A DNA stretch of 64,000 nucleotides, taken from assembly GCF_002803515.1 (NCBI RefSeq), contig NZ_PHQX01000001.1:1426001-1490000 (forward strand). The letters are read 5' to 3'. This DNA is from Stenotrophomonas lactitubi (GTDB lineage: Bacteria; Pseudomonadota; Gammaproteobacteria; Xanthomonadales; Xanthomonadaceae). The notes under the pieces were generated by a model. It had not been told where the DNA came from and made no database searches. It was given only the letters and a program-made list of their open reading frames with translations. The translations under genes and the position numbers were made by a program. Below are positions 25,695 through 34,062 of the stretch, one piece after another (within the stretch, counting starts at the first letter, position 1; each line of letters starts with the position of its first letter).

Positions 25695-27608
25695 ATGTCT
25701 TCACCCTGGCGGGACAGAATCCTCGGTCTGATGCCGCGTACGGCCATCGTCTGCCACGACTTGTTCATGGTATGGGCCTGTTGGCAGCTGCTGCATGCAG
25801 GTCGTTACTCGATCCTTGCCGACGCTCCCGCATTGCCGCTGTGGAACGTGGACACCACGCTGGTGCTGGCGCTGCAGGGCCTGGTGTTCTGGCGTATCGG
25901 CCTCTATCGCGGGCTGTGGCGCTTCGCCAGCGTCAGCGACCTGCTGAACATCTTCAAGGCCAGCTTCATCGGCCTGATCGCCATTGTTCTGGTGCTGGCC
26001 TGGAAGCGCTTCAACGGCGTGCCGATGTCGGTGCTGGTGATCTATCCGTTCGCACTGTCGGCACTGCTGGGCGCGCCGCGCCTGTTGTACCGGGCGTGGA
26101 AGGACTACCAGTCGCTGCAGTCCGATTCGTCCGCGCGCCGCGTGCTGATTCTCGGCGCCGGCCAAGCCGCTGAGACCCTGGTGCGCGACCTGCGCCGATC
26201 CGGCAATTTCGAGCCGGTTGGCCTGCTCGATGATGCACCGCACCTGCGTGGCGCCAAGCTGCAGAGCCTGCCGATCCTGGGCACGCTGGACGACGCACCG
26301 GCGGTGGCCCGGGAGACCGCGGCCAAGCTGCTGGTGATCGCCATGCCCTCGCTGGATGCCGTTGGCATGCAGCGCGTGGTGGCCATCTGCGAGAGCACCG
26401 GCATTCCGTTCCGCACGGTGCCCAAGCTCAGCGACATCCTGCAGGGTCAGTCGCTGCCGGGCCAGTTGAAGGAAGTGGCCATCGAAGACCTGCTTGGGCG
26501 CAAGCCGATCATGCCGGACTGGAACCTCATCCGCGGCTGGTTGGGTGGGCGCACGGTGATGGTCACCGGTGCCGGTGGCTCGATCGGGTCCGAGTTGTGT
26601 CGCCAGTGCGCGCGCCATGGTGCCGGTCGTATCGTGCTGCTGGAGATCAGTGAGCTGCTGCTGTTGACCATCGAGGGCGAGCTGCGCCGCAGCTTCCCCG
26701 ATGTCGAGATCGAAGCCGTGCTCGGTGACTGTGGCGACCCTGCGGTGATCCGTCATGCGCTGTCGCTGCACCCGGTCGACACCGCCTTCCATGCGGCCGC
26801 CTACAAGCATGTGCCGGTGCTGGAGCGTCAGCTGCGCGAAGCCGTGCGCAACAACATCCTGGCCACCGAGAACGTGGCCCGCGCCTGCCTGGAAGCCCGC
26901 GTCGAGCACTTTGTGTTCATTTCGACCGACAAGGCGGTGGACCCGGTCAATGCGCTGGGCGCCAGCAAGCGCTATGCGGAGATGATCTGCCAGAGCCTGG
27001 ACCAGAAGTCCACGCACACCCGTTTCGTGACCGTGCGCTTCGGCAACGTGCTGGCGTCGGCCGGCAGCGTGGTGCCGTTGTTCCGCGAGCAGATCCTCAA
27101 GGGCGGCCCGGTTACGGTGACCGACCCGGAGGTCAGCCGCTATTTCATGACCATTCCCGAGGCCTGCCAGCTGATCCTGCAGGCGGCCGCGTCGGCGTCG
27201 CACGGGGCGATCTATACCTTGGACATGGGCGAGCCCGTGCCGATCCGGGTGCTGGCCGAACAGATGATCCGCCTGGCGGGCAAGCAGCCCTACAAGGACA
27301 TCCCGATCATCTACACCGGCATGCGCCCGGGCGAGAAGCTGCACGAGACGCTGTTCTATTCCGACGAGGACTACCGGCCGACCGCGCACCCGAAGATCCT
27401 GGAAGCCGGCGTACGTGCGTTCTCGCGTGACGTCGTGCTGGGCAACGTGCCCAAGCTGCGCGAGGCGATTGCCAGGTACGACATCGATACGATCCAGGAA
27501 ATCCTGTTCGCGACCATGCCGGAATTCTCGCCAATCGAACAGGATGCTTACATTTCTTCCGCTAAGGTTGTGCCCTTTCCGGCACGTGAGGCCAGCAGGC
27601 ACCAATGA
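25695..27608 (+). CDS. Membrane nucleoside-diphosphate sugar 4,6-dehydratase (WbpM/CapD family)
   Basis: The 637-residue protein has four N-terminal membrane helices, a Rossmann-like CoA-binding domain (RRVLILGAGQAAETLVRDL), and a C-terminal extended short-chain dehydrogenase domain with NAD motif VTGAGGSIGSELCRQ, FHAAAYKHVPVLE and FISTDKAVDPVNALGASKR. WbpM makes UDP-4-keto-6-deoxy-GlcNAc for O-antigen precursors. At the catalytic position where WbpM has Met (NVMGATK) this protein has Leu (NALGASK), as in some CapD relatives. Its stop codon overlaps the galU ATG by 4 bp. Confidence 0.9.
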   Translation: MSSPWRDRILGLMPRTAIVCHDLFMVWACWQLLHAGRYSILADAPALPLWNVDTTLVLALQGLVFWRIGLYRGLWRFASVSDLLNIFKASFIGLIAIVLVLAWKRFNGVPMSVLVIYPFALSALLGAPRLLYRAWKDYQSLQSDSSARRVLILGAGQAAETLVRDLRRSGNFEPVGLLDDAPHLRGAKLQSLPILGTLDDAPAVARETAAKLLVIAMPSLDAVGMQRVVAICESTGIPFRTVPKLSDILQGQSLPGQLKEVAIEDLLGRKPIMPDWNLIRGWLGGRTVMVTGAGGSIGSELCRQCARHGAGRIVLLEISELLLLTIEGELRRSFPDVEIEAVLGDCGDPAVIRHALSLHPVDTAFHAAAYKHVPVLERQLREAVRNNILATENVARACLEARVEHFVFISTDKAVDPVNALGASKRYAEMICQSLDQKSTHTRFVTVRFGNVLASAGSVVPLFREQILKGGPVTVTDPEVSRYFMTIPEACQLILQAAASASHGAIYTLDMGEPVPIRVLAEQMIRLAGKQPYKDIPIIYTGMRPGEKLHETLFYSDEDYRPTAHPKILEAGVRAFSRDVVLGNVPKLREAIARYDIDTIQEILFATMPEFSPIEQDAYISSAKVVPFPAREASRHQ

Positions 27609-28483
27609 GCAAGCGCATTCGCAAGGCAGTATTTCCAGTAGCAGGTCTGGGCACGCGTTTTCTTCCGGCGACCAAGACGGTGCCAAAGGAGATGCTGCCG
27701 ATCATCGATCGGCCGCTGATCCAGTACGCCGTGGATGAGGCGATCGAAGCGGGCTGTGACACCCTGGTGTTCATCACCAATCGCTACAAGCACGCTGTCG
27801 CCGACTATTTCGACAAGGCCTACGAGCTCGAGCAGAAGCTCGAGCGCGCGGGCAAGCACGAGCAGCTCGAATTGATCCGCCATGTGCTGCCGGAAGGCGT
27901 GCGCGCGATCTTCGTCACCCAGGCCGAGGCTCTGGGCCTGGGCCACGCGGTGCTGTGCGCCAAGGCGGTCATCGGTGACGAGCCGTTTGCTGTGCTGTTG
28001 CCGGATGATCTGATCTGGAACCGCGGCGCGGGTGCACTGAAGCAGATGGCCGACCTCAACGAGGCCAGCGGCGCCAGCGTCATCGCCGTGGAAGACGTGC
28101 CACACGACAAGACGGCCAGTTACGGCATCGTCGCCACCGAGGCGTTCGATGGCCGCAAGGGGCGTATCTCGCAGATCGTGGAGAAGCCGAAGCCGGAAGA
28201 CGCACCGAGCGATCTGGCGGTGGTGGGTCGCTACGTGCTGAGCCCGAAGATCTTCGAGCTGCTTGAGCAGACCCGGACCGGTGCCGGCGGCGAGATCCAG
28301 CTGACCGATGCGATCGCCGAACTGCTGAAGACCGACGAAGTTGATGCCTATCGTTTCGAAGGCACCCGTTTCGACTGCGGCACCCATCTGGGGCTGGTCG
28401 AGGCGACGATTCGTTTTGCGCTGGACAACCCGAAGCTGGCCGGCCCGGCGCGGGAGAAGCTGACGGCGATGCTGGCGGAATAA
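27605..28483 (+). CDS. galU: UTP-glucose-1-phosphate uridylyltransferase
   Basis: The 292-residue enzyme makes UDP-glucose. It has the nucleotide-binding start AVFPVAGLGTRFLPATK, then PKEMLPIIDRPLIQYAVDEA, LGHAVLCAKAVIGDEPFAVL and FDCGTHLGLVEATI. Translation is coupled to the upstream dehydratase gene by ATGA overlap. UDP-glucose feeds LPS core and exopolysaccharide synthesis, which fits the operon. Confidence 0.96.
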   Translation: MSKRIRKAVFPVAGLGTRFLPATKTVPKEMLPIIDRPLIQYAVDEAIEAGCDTLVFITNRYKHAVADYFDKAYELEQKLERAGKHEQLELIRHVLPEGVRAIFVTQAEALGLGHAVLCAKAVIGDEPFAVLLPDDLIWNRGAGALKQMADLNEASGASVIAVEDVPHDKTASYGIVATEAFDGRKGRISQIVEKPKPEDAPSDLAVVGRYVLSPKIFELLEQTRTGAGGEIQLTDAIAELLKTDEVDAYRFEGTRFDCGTHLGLVEATIRFALDNPKLAGPAREKLTAMLAE

Positions 28484-28530
28484 GGTGTTTTCAAGCGCTC
28501 CGTTCGCGGCGCCTTGATTGATACGTGATG

Positions 28531-28636
28531 GGCGGGATGGGCGGGCCTTTGCAGGACACGCCGTAAACCCGTCCATGGGGGCTCGATGGCGCCATCCATG
28601 GCGCCAACGGTCCTGCAAAGCCCCACCCATCCCGCC
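28531..28636. repeat. Cloverleaf-like structured repeat, copy 2
   Basis: This is an inverted-orientation relative of the repeat at 3471-3548 with an almost identical core (one base change). The outer stem is much longer: GGCGGGATGGG on the left pairs with CCCATCCCGCC on the right and continues through CTTTGCAGGAC/GTCCTGCAAAG. The stem bases next to the core differ from copy 1 on both sides in a matching way. It follows galU. Confidence 0.8.
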
Positions 28637-28697
28637 AGCCTGGTTTCCTGCGGGCGCGGACGGGTAGGGCGGAATCAACGGCAGAAGCAAAAGCAGA

Positions 28698-28722
28698 AAG
28701 GCAGCCATTGGCTGCCTTTTTT
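28698..28722 (+). terminator. Rho-independent terminator after galU
   Basis: AAAGGCAGCC-ATT-GGCTGCCTTTTTT: a 7-bp perfect stem with A-run before and T-run after, so it can work in both directions between convergent galU and the thiolase gene. Confidence 0.85.
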
Positions 28723-28747
28723 GTGGCTCTGACCCCATCGTGGAAAG

Positions 28748-28771
28748 CATCCACGCATGGCGTGGATCTAC
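28748..28771. repeat. SMAG palindrome
   Basis: CATCCACGCATGGCGTGGATCTAC, abbreviated as arms ATCCACGC/GCGTGGAT with CTAC end; same subtype as at 3365 and 43676. Confidence 0.85.
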
Positions 28772-28810
28772 TGCCTTTGCTCACCCCTCCGCCGCGCGGA
28801 ATGTTGGGTG

Positions 28811-28916
28811 GTCCGGGTGGGTGAGGCTGACCGGGACTGTCAGCGGCATGGATGCCGCTGCCAAGCCTACAGGGATGTACTTGCGGCGTGTCCCGGGCAG
28901 TCTCACCCGCCCGGGC
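28811..28916. repeat. Cloverleaf-like structured repeat, copy 3 (diverged)
   Basis: It shares the order of copy 1: GGAC-GT, hairpin around CATGGATG, AAGCC, GGGAT, then GGCGTGTCC. The inner hairpin here is AGCGGCAT/ATGCCGCT in place of GGCGCCAT/ATGGCGCC, so both sides of the stem changed together. The outer stem is long (GGGTGGGTGAG pairing with CTCACCCGCCC). Between this element and the thiolase stop codon no further feature is seen. Confidence 0.7.
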
Positions 28917-28956
28917 CCCACAGCCAGCCAACAATCAGCCGGCAACGCTCTGAACC

Positions 28957-30165
28957 TTACAGCGCCTCGAAAATGCCCGCCGCGCCCATGCCGGTACCGA
29001 TGCACATCGTCACCATGCCGTACTTCTGCTGGCGACGACGCAGGCCGTGCAGCAGGGTCGCGGTACGGATCGCACCGGTCGCACCCAGCGGGTGGCCCAG
29101 GGCGATCGCCCCGCCCAGCGGATTGACCTTGCTCGGGTCCAGGCCGCAATCGCGGATCACCGCCAGCGACTGTGCCGCGAAGGCTTCGTTGAGCTCGATC
29201 CAGTCCAGCTGGTCCTGGGTAAGGCCGGCCTGCTTCAGCGCCTTCGGAATCGCGGCGATCGGGCCGATGCCCATCACTTCCGGACGCACGCCGGCCACCG
29301 AGAAGCTGACGAAACGGGCCAGCGGGGTCAGGCCGTAATCCTTGATCGCCTGTTCCGACGCCAGCAGCACCGCGCCGGCGCCATCGCTCATCTGCGAGGA
29401 GTTGCCGGCAGTGACGGTGCCGCCGAACTGGCCGTTGCGGAACACCGGACGCAGCTTGGCCAGGCCTTCAGCGGAGGAATCCGGACGCGGGCCTTCGTCG
29501 GTGTCGGCCACCTTGTTGCGGGTGATGATGCGCTTGCCGTCGGCCAGGTCGGGCTGGTGCGAGATGATCTCGTACGGGCTGATCTCGTCCTTGAAGTCGC
29601 CATTCTGGATGGCGGCCATGGCCTTCTGGTGCGATGCCAGGGCGAACGCGTCCTGGTCTTCGCGCGAGACCTTCCATTCTTCAGCGACCTTCTCGGCGGT
29701 GATGCCCATGCCGTAGGCGATGGCGACGTGGTCGTTGTCGAACACGCTCGGGGCCATCGCGATCTTGTTGCCCATCATCGGCACCATCGACATCGATTCG
29801 GTGCCGCCGGCCAGCATCAGGTCGGCATTGCCAAGGCGGATGGCGTCGGCCGCCTGCGCTACGGCCTGCAGGCCGGAGGAGCAGAAGCGGTTCACGGTCT
29901 GCGCGGCGATGGTGTTCGGCAGGCCGGCCAGCAGCACGCCGATGCGGGCCACGTTCATGCCCTGCTCGGCTTCCGGCATCGCGCAGCCGATGATCGCGTC
30001 ATCGATGCGGTTGACGTCCACGCCCGGTGCCTGCGCGACGACGCTGCGCAGCACGTGGGCGAGCATGTCATCGGGGCGGGTGTTGCGGAACATGCCCTTG
30101 GGCGCCTTGCCAACCGGGGTGCGGGTGGCGGCGACGATGTAGGCGTCCTGGATTTGCTTGGTCAT
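28957..30165 (-). CDS. fadA: Acetyl-CoA C-acyltransferase (3-ketoacyl-CoA thiolase)
   Basis: The 402-residue thiolase performs the last step of fatty acid beta-oxidation. The nucleophile Cys is in TVNRFCSSGLQAVAQAAD, the catalytic His in GGAIALGHPLGATGAIR, and the second Cys in MVTMCIGTGMGAAG. It is the third gene of the minus-strand operon TetR, FadN-like, thiolase. A SMAG element lies in the 74-bp gap upstream. The symbol fadA is used by analogy with fadNA pairs. Confidence 0.92.
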   Translation of the reverse strand: MTKQIQDAYIVAATRTPVGKAPKGMFRNTRPDDMLAHVLRSVVAQAPGVDVNRIDDAIIGCAMPEAEQGMNVARIGVLLAGLPNTIAAQTVNRFCSSGLQAVAQAADAIRLGNADLMLAGGTESMSMVPMMGNKIAMAPSVFDNDHVAIAYGMGITAEKVAEEWKVSREDQDAFALASHQKAMAAIQNGDFKDEISPYEIISHQPDLADGKRIITRNKVADTDEGPRPDSSAEGLAKLRPVFRNGQFGGTVTAGNSSQMSDGAGAVLLASEQAIKDYGLTPLARFVSFSVAGVRPEVMGIGPIAAIPKALKQAGLTQDQLDWIELNEAFAAQSLAVIRDCGLDPSKVNPLGGAIALGHPLGATGAIRTATLLHGLRRRQQKYGMVTMCIGTGMGAAGIFEAL

Positions 30166-30195
30166 TGCAGTGATCTCTTGAATTTTTTAGCCGGA

Positions 30196-30221
30196 GTGCC
30201 GACCAACGGTCGGCACCCACC
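30196..30221. repeat. SMAG-type palindrome between fadN-like gene and thiolase
   Basis: A perfect stem GTGCCGACC-AAC-GGTCGGCAC is followed by CCACC. Copies of this subtype are also found at 3388 and between folD and guaB. Confidence 0.8.
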
Positions 30222-30239
30222 AAAAGCAGGGAGGGGCAA

Positions 30240-32612
30240 TCAGTTCCGCAGCGGCTTGCCGGTCTTGAGCATGTGCGCGATGCGGGCCTGGGTCTTTTCC
30301 TGCTGGGCCAGTTCGACGAAGTGCTTGCGCTCCAGGGTCAGCAGCCACTCTTCGTCGACCAGGGTGCCGCGGTCGACCTTGCCGCCGCACAGCACGGTGG
30401 CGATGCGCTCGGCGATCTCGTAGTCGTACGGGCTGATGAAGCGGCCTTCCAGCATGTTGACCAGCATCATCTTGAAGGTCGCGATGCCGACGTCACCGGC
30501 CACCTGGATGCGGCGTGCCGGCAGCGGCGGACGGTAGCCCGCTTCGGCCAGCGCACGTGCTTCGGCCTTGGCGATGTACAGCGCCTCGTAGCTGTTGAAC
30601 ACCACCTTGTCGGTGCTGCGCAGCAGGCCCAGTTCCTGGGCGTTGACCGCCGAGTTGGACACCTTGGCCATCGCCACGGTCTCGAAGGTCTTCTTCAGTT
30701 CGGCGAACACGTCACCGCCCGGGCCTGCAGCCTGCGAGGCGCGCACGGCCAGTTCCTTCAGGCCGCCACCGGCCGGCAGCAGACCGACGCCGGCCTCGAC
30801 CAGGCCGATGTAGCTTTCCAGGAAGGCCACGGTCTTGGCGCTGTGCATCTGGAATTCGCAGCCGCCACCCAGGGCCAGGCCACGCACCGCAGCCACCACC
30901 GGCACCAGCGAGTACTTGATGCGCTGGCTGGTGCGCTGGAAGTTGTGCACCATTTCCTCGAACTGGTCGACCTTGCCGGCCTGCAGCAGGCCGAGCGCGC
31001 CGGCCAGGTCGGCACCGGCGGAGAAGGGCTCCTTCTGCTGCCAGATCACCAGGCCCTGGAAGTCCTTCTCGGCGCGCGTGACGCACTCCTGCAGGCCATC
31101 CAGCACGTGGTCGGACACGGTGTTCATCTTGGTCTTGAAGCTGACCACGGCGATGCCATCACCGTCGTGCCACATGCGCAGGCCGTCGTTCTCGAACACG
31201 GTCTCGCCCGGTGCGAACTTCTCGCCCAGCAGCGGATCGGGGAAGCGCTGGCGCTGGTACACCGGCAGCGACGAGCGCGGCAGCTTGGCGTTGCGCGACG
31301 GGCTGTAGCTGCCCTCGGCGGCGTGCACACCGTCGCGGCCATCGAACACCCAGTCCGGCAGCGGGGCGTTGCTCATGCTCTTGCCGGCCACGATGTCATC
31401 GGCGATCCACTGTGCGACCTGCTTCCAGCCGGCGGCCTGCCAGGTTTCGAACGGGCCCAGCGACCAGCCGTAGCCCCAGCGGATGGCCAGGTCGACGTCG
31501 CGCGCGGTCTCGGCGATGTCGGCCAGGTGGTAGGCGCTGTAGTGGAACAGATCGCGGAAGGTCGCCCACAGGAACTGCGCCTGCGGGTGCTGGCTCTCGC
31601 GCAGCTTGGCGAACTTCTCGGCCGGGTTCTTGATCTTCAGGATCTCGACCACTTCCGGTGCGGCGGCGCGGTCAGCCGGACGGTAGTCCTGCTTTTCCAG
31701 GTCCAGCACCACGATGTCCTTGCCGACCTTGCGGAAGATGCCGGCGCCGGTCTTCTGGCCCAGTGCACCCTTGGCAATCAGCGCATCCAGCCACTTCGGC
31801 GACTTGAAGAATTCATGCCACGGGTCATTCGGCAGAGTATCGCCCATGGTCTTGATGACGTGGGCCATGGTGTCCAGGCCGACCACGTCGGAGGTGCGGT
31901 AGGTGGCCGACTTCGGGCGGCCGACCAGCGGGCCGGTCAGGCCGTCCACTTCATCGAAGCCCAGGCCGAACTGCTGGGTGTGGTGGATGGTGGACAGGAT
32001 CGAGAACACGCCGATGCGGTTGCCGATGAAGTTCGGGGTGTCCTTGGCGTACACCACGCCCTTGCCCAGGGTGGTGACCAGGAAGGCTTCCAGGCCTTCC
32101 AGCACGCTGGCGTCGGTGGTGGTGGCCGGAATCAGCTCGGCCAGGTGCATGTAGCGCGGCGGATTGAAGAAATGCACGCCGCAGAAGCGGTGGCGCAGCT
32201 GTTCCGGCAGCACGTCGGCCAGCTTGTTGATGCCCAGGCCCGAGGTGTTGGAGGCCAGCACCGCGTGGTCGGCCACGAACGGGGCGATCTTCTTGTACAG
32301 GTCCTGCTTCCAGTCCATGCGCTCGGCGATGGCCTCGATGATCAGGTCGCAGTCCTTCAGCTGTTCCAGCCCGGTCTCGTAGTTGGCCGGGGTGATGGCT
32401 TCGGCCAGCGACTTGCTGGCCAGCGGTGCCGGGCTCAGCTTGCCGAGGTTGGCGATCGACTTCAGCACGATGCCATCGGCCGGACCTTCCTTTGCGGGCA
32501 GGTCGAACAGCACGGTGTCGACGCCGGCATTGGTGAGGTGGGCGGCGATCTGGGCACCCATGACGCCGGCACCCAGCACGGCGGCGCGGCGGACTAGCAG
32601 GGAATTGGACAT
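30240..32612 (-). CDS. 3-hydroxyacyl-CoA dehydrogenase / enoyl-CoA hydratase, FadN-like
   Basis: The 790-residue bifunctional enzyme has the dehydrogenase first: NAD motif AAVLGAGVMGAQIAAHLTNAG at the N-terminus (cut here to AVLGAGVMGAQIAAHL), then CGVHFFNPPRYMHLAELIP and GNRIGVFSI. The enoyl-CoA hydratase (crotonase) half is C-terminal (about residues 490-700) with PFSAGADLAGAL and ALGGGCEFQMHS forming the oxyanion hole. This order is opposite to E. coli FadB and the same as Bacillus FadN. It catalyses hydration and oxidation steps of beta-oxidation. It is preceded by the TetR gene (26 bp) and followed by the thiolase. Confidence 0.92.
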   Translation of the reverse strand: MSNSLLVRRAAVLGAGVMGAQIAAHLTNAGVDTVLFDLPAKEGPADGIVLKSIANLGKLSPAPLASKSLAEAITPANYETGLEQLKDCDLIIEAIAERMDWKQDLYKKIAPFVADHAVLASNTSGLGINKLADVLPEQLRHRFCGVHFFNPPRYMHLAELIPATTTDASVLEGLEAFLVTTLGKGVVYAKDTPNFIGNRIGVFSILSTIHHTQQFGLGFDEVDGLTGPLVGRPKSATYRTSDVVGLDTMAHVIKTMGDTLPNDPWHEFFKSPKWLDALIAKGALGQKTGAGIFRKVGKDIVVLDLEKQDYRPADRAAAPEVVEILKIKNPAEKFAKLRESQHPQAQFLWATFRDLFHYSAYHLADIAETARDVDLAIRWGYGWSLGPFETWQAAGWKQVAQWIADDIVAGKSMSNAPLPDWVFDGRDGVHAAEGSYSPSRNAKLPRSSLPVYQRQRFPDPLLGEKFAPGETVFENDGLRMWHDGDGIAVVSFKTKMNTVSDHVLDGLQECVTRAEKDFQGLVIWQQKEPFSAGADLAGALGLLQAGKVDQFEEMVHNFQRTSQRIKYSLVPVVAAVRGLALGGGCEFQMHSAKTVAFLESYIGLVEAGVGLLPAGGGLKELAVRASQAAGPGGDVFAELKKTFETVAMAKVSNSAVNAQELGLLRSTDKVVFNSYEALYIAKAEARALAEAGYRPPLPARRIQVAGDVGIATFKMMLVNMLEGRFISPYDYEIAERIATVLCGGKVDRGTLVDEEWLLTLERKHFVELAQQEKTQARIAHMLKTGKPLRN

Positions 32613-32638
32613 GGTGTAGGGCCTTTGTTGGTCAGCAG

Positions 32639-33307
32639 TTACTGGGTGGAATCAATGGAGGCGGGCAGGGTGCTGCCGCTGCGGGCGGCGGCGCGGAATC
32701 CGGCCTCGGCGAAATGGATCAGTTCATGCGCGGCATGGGCACGATGCGCCGTTTCGGTGACACCGGCGGGTCGCTTGATCAGCCCGAAATCGGCCATGGC
32801 ATAGGTCAGCGAGCCGGCTAGGAAATCCAGGCGCCAATAGAGCTCCTCTTTGCTCAGGCTGGGCACGCAGGTGGCAATCGCCTTGCCGAACTCACGCAGC
32901 ACGTGGCCATAGTGGTCGGACAGGAACTTGCGCAGGTTGTCGTTCTTTTCAGCGTAGGCACGGGCGATCACGCGGACGAAGGCGCCGCCGTTCTGGCGGT
33001 CCTGGGCCAGCGCCAGGGCCGGCTCGACGAAGGCGGCCAGCACCGGCCGCAGTTGCCCGGGGTGTTCGTTGCGGGCGCGCTCGAGCTGGGCCAGGCGGGC
33101 GCCGGTCATCTCGTCCATGCGGCGGCGGAAGACTTCGTTGACCAGGTTTTCCTTGGACCCGAAGTGGTAGTTCACCGCAGCGATGTTGACGTCGGCCTGG
33201 CTGGTGACTTGGCGCAGCGAGGTGCCGGCAAAGCCGTGCTGGGCGAACAGCTCCTCGGCGGCGCCGAGGATCCGGTCCTTGGTCGAGAAGTGGGCGGGCT
33301 TGGCCAT
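32639..33307 (-). CDS. TetR family regulator, PsrA-like
   Basis: The 222-residue protein has an N-terminal HTH (DRILGAAEELFAQHGFAGTS, then SLRQVTSQADVNIAAVNYHFGS) and a C-terminal ligand domain. NIAAVNYHFGSKENLV is typical of PsrA-type regulators, which repress beta-oxidation genes and respond to long-chain fatty acids. It is the first gene of the operon with the FadN-like enzyme and the thiolase, and a palindrome of the PsrA type lies 18 bp upstream of its start. I infer autoregulated control of fatty-acid degradation. Confidence 0.85.
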   Translation of the reverse strand: MAKPAHFSTKDRILGAAEELFAQHGFAGTSLRQVTSQADVNIAAVNYHFGSKENLVNEVFRRRMDEMTGARLAQLERARNEHPGQLRPVLAAFVEPALALAQDRQNGGAFVRVIARAYAEKNDNLRKFLSDHYGHVLREFGKAIATCVPSLSKEELYWRLDFLAGSLTYAMADFGLIKRPAGVTETAHRAHAAHELIHFAEAGFRAAARSGSTLPASIDSTQ

Positions 33308-33324
33308 CGGGCGGGCGGACCTTA

Positions 33325-33342
33325 ATCAAACGATTGTTTGAT
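33325..33342. promoter_or_regulatory. PsrA-type operator upstream of the beta-oxidation operon
   Basis: ATCAAACGATTGTTTGAT has 7-bp arms ATCAAAC and GTTTGAT around GATT. It contains CAAAC-N4-GTTTG, which fits the known PsrA half-site pattern (AAAC-N2-4-GTTT). It lies 18 bp upstream of the TetR ATG, where a repressor could block the promoter of the whole operon. Confidence 0.7.
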
Positions 33343-33413
33343 ACTAGAACCAGACGGTAGCGTATGGCATTTTGCAGTGCAGCAAAAATGCCTGGGCGGT
33401 TACAGGGGATTCA

Positions 33414-33510
33414 GTAGTGCCAGCCCATGGCTGGCAGCTCGCAATCCTGAATGGGAGCCCCAGGCCCGAAACGACCGGCATGAGGCCTGCCAGCCATGGG
33501 CTGGCACTAC
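33414..33510. repeat. SMAG palindrome pair, facing
   Basis: GTAGTGCCAGCCCATGGCTGGCA on the left faces an inverted copy ending TGGGCTGGCACTAC, with about 50 bp between them. It occupies much of the 319-bp gap between the TetR gene and ndk. No gene is visible in this gap. Confidence 0.85.
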
Positions 33511-33550
33511 TGAGTGGGATCTTTTACAATCCGCGCACGTTTATCAGGCT

Positions 33551-33580
33551 AAGCCCGCGTTTCGACGCGGCTTTTTTTTT
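33551..33580 (+). terminator. Terminator-like hairpin with nine T upstream of ndk
   Basis: AAGCC-C-GCGT-TTCG-ACGC-GGCTT folds into a 9-bp stem with one bulged C and is followed directly by a T-run. It lies only about 50 bp before the ndk ATG. TACAAT at 33525-33530 could be a -10 box just upstream, which would place the hairpin inside the ndk leader. Confidence 0.65.
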
Positions 33581-33626
33581 GTTACCCTTCGGGCCATCAG
33601 CGGCCCGATTCCATTGGAGACATCCC

Positions 33627-34052
33627 ATGGCGCTGGAGCGCACCCTTTCGATCGTCAAGCCGGACGCCGTTGCCAAGAACGTCATCGGCGAAATCTACGC
33701 CCGCTTTGAAAAGGCTGGCCTGAAGGTCGTGGCCGCCAAGTACAAGCAGCTGTCGCGCCGTGAAGCCGAAGGCTTCTACGCCGTGCACCGCGAGCGTCCG
33801 TTCTTCAACGCACTGGTCGAGTTCATGATCTCCGGCCCGGTGATGATCCAGGCCCTGGAAGGCGAGAACGCCGTCCTGGCCCACCGCGACCTGCTGGGCG
33901 CCACCAACCCGAAGGAAGCCGCTGCGGGCACCATCCGCGCCGACTTCGCCGAATCCATCGATGCCAACGCCGCCCACGGCTCGGACTCGGTCGAGAACGC
34001 CGCGATCGAAATCGCCTACTTCTTCGCCGCCACCGAAGTCGTTTCGCGCTGA
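33627..34052 (+). CDS. ndk: Nucleoside diphosphate kinase
   Basis: The 141-residue enzyme equalises NTP pools with ATP through a phospho-His. It starts [21 protein letters not shown] and has [18 protein letters not shown], and the active His in [20 protein letters not shown]. Length and motifs are typical. The upstream in-frame codons run through a SMAG repeat and are not coding. It leads the conserved run ndk-rlmN-pilF. Confidence 0.97.
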   Translation: MALERTLSIVKPDAVAKNVIGEIYARFEKAGLKVVAAKYKQLSRREAEGFYAVHRERPFFNALVEFMISGPVMIQALEGENAVLAHRDLLGATNPKEAAAGTIRADFAESIDANAAHGSDSVENAAIEIAYFFAATEVVSR

Positions 34053-34062
34053 GAGTGATGCC

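Noticed and set aside
33372..33626. N-terminal extension of Ndk
   Set aside because: The extra codons run through a SMAG pair and a terminator-like hairpin; Ndk proteins start at [13 protein letters not shown].
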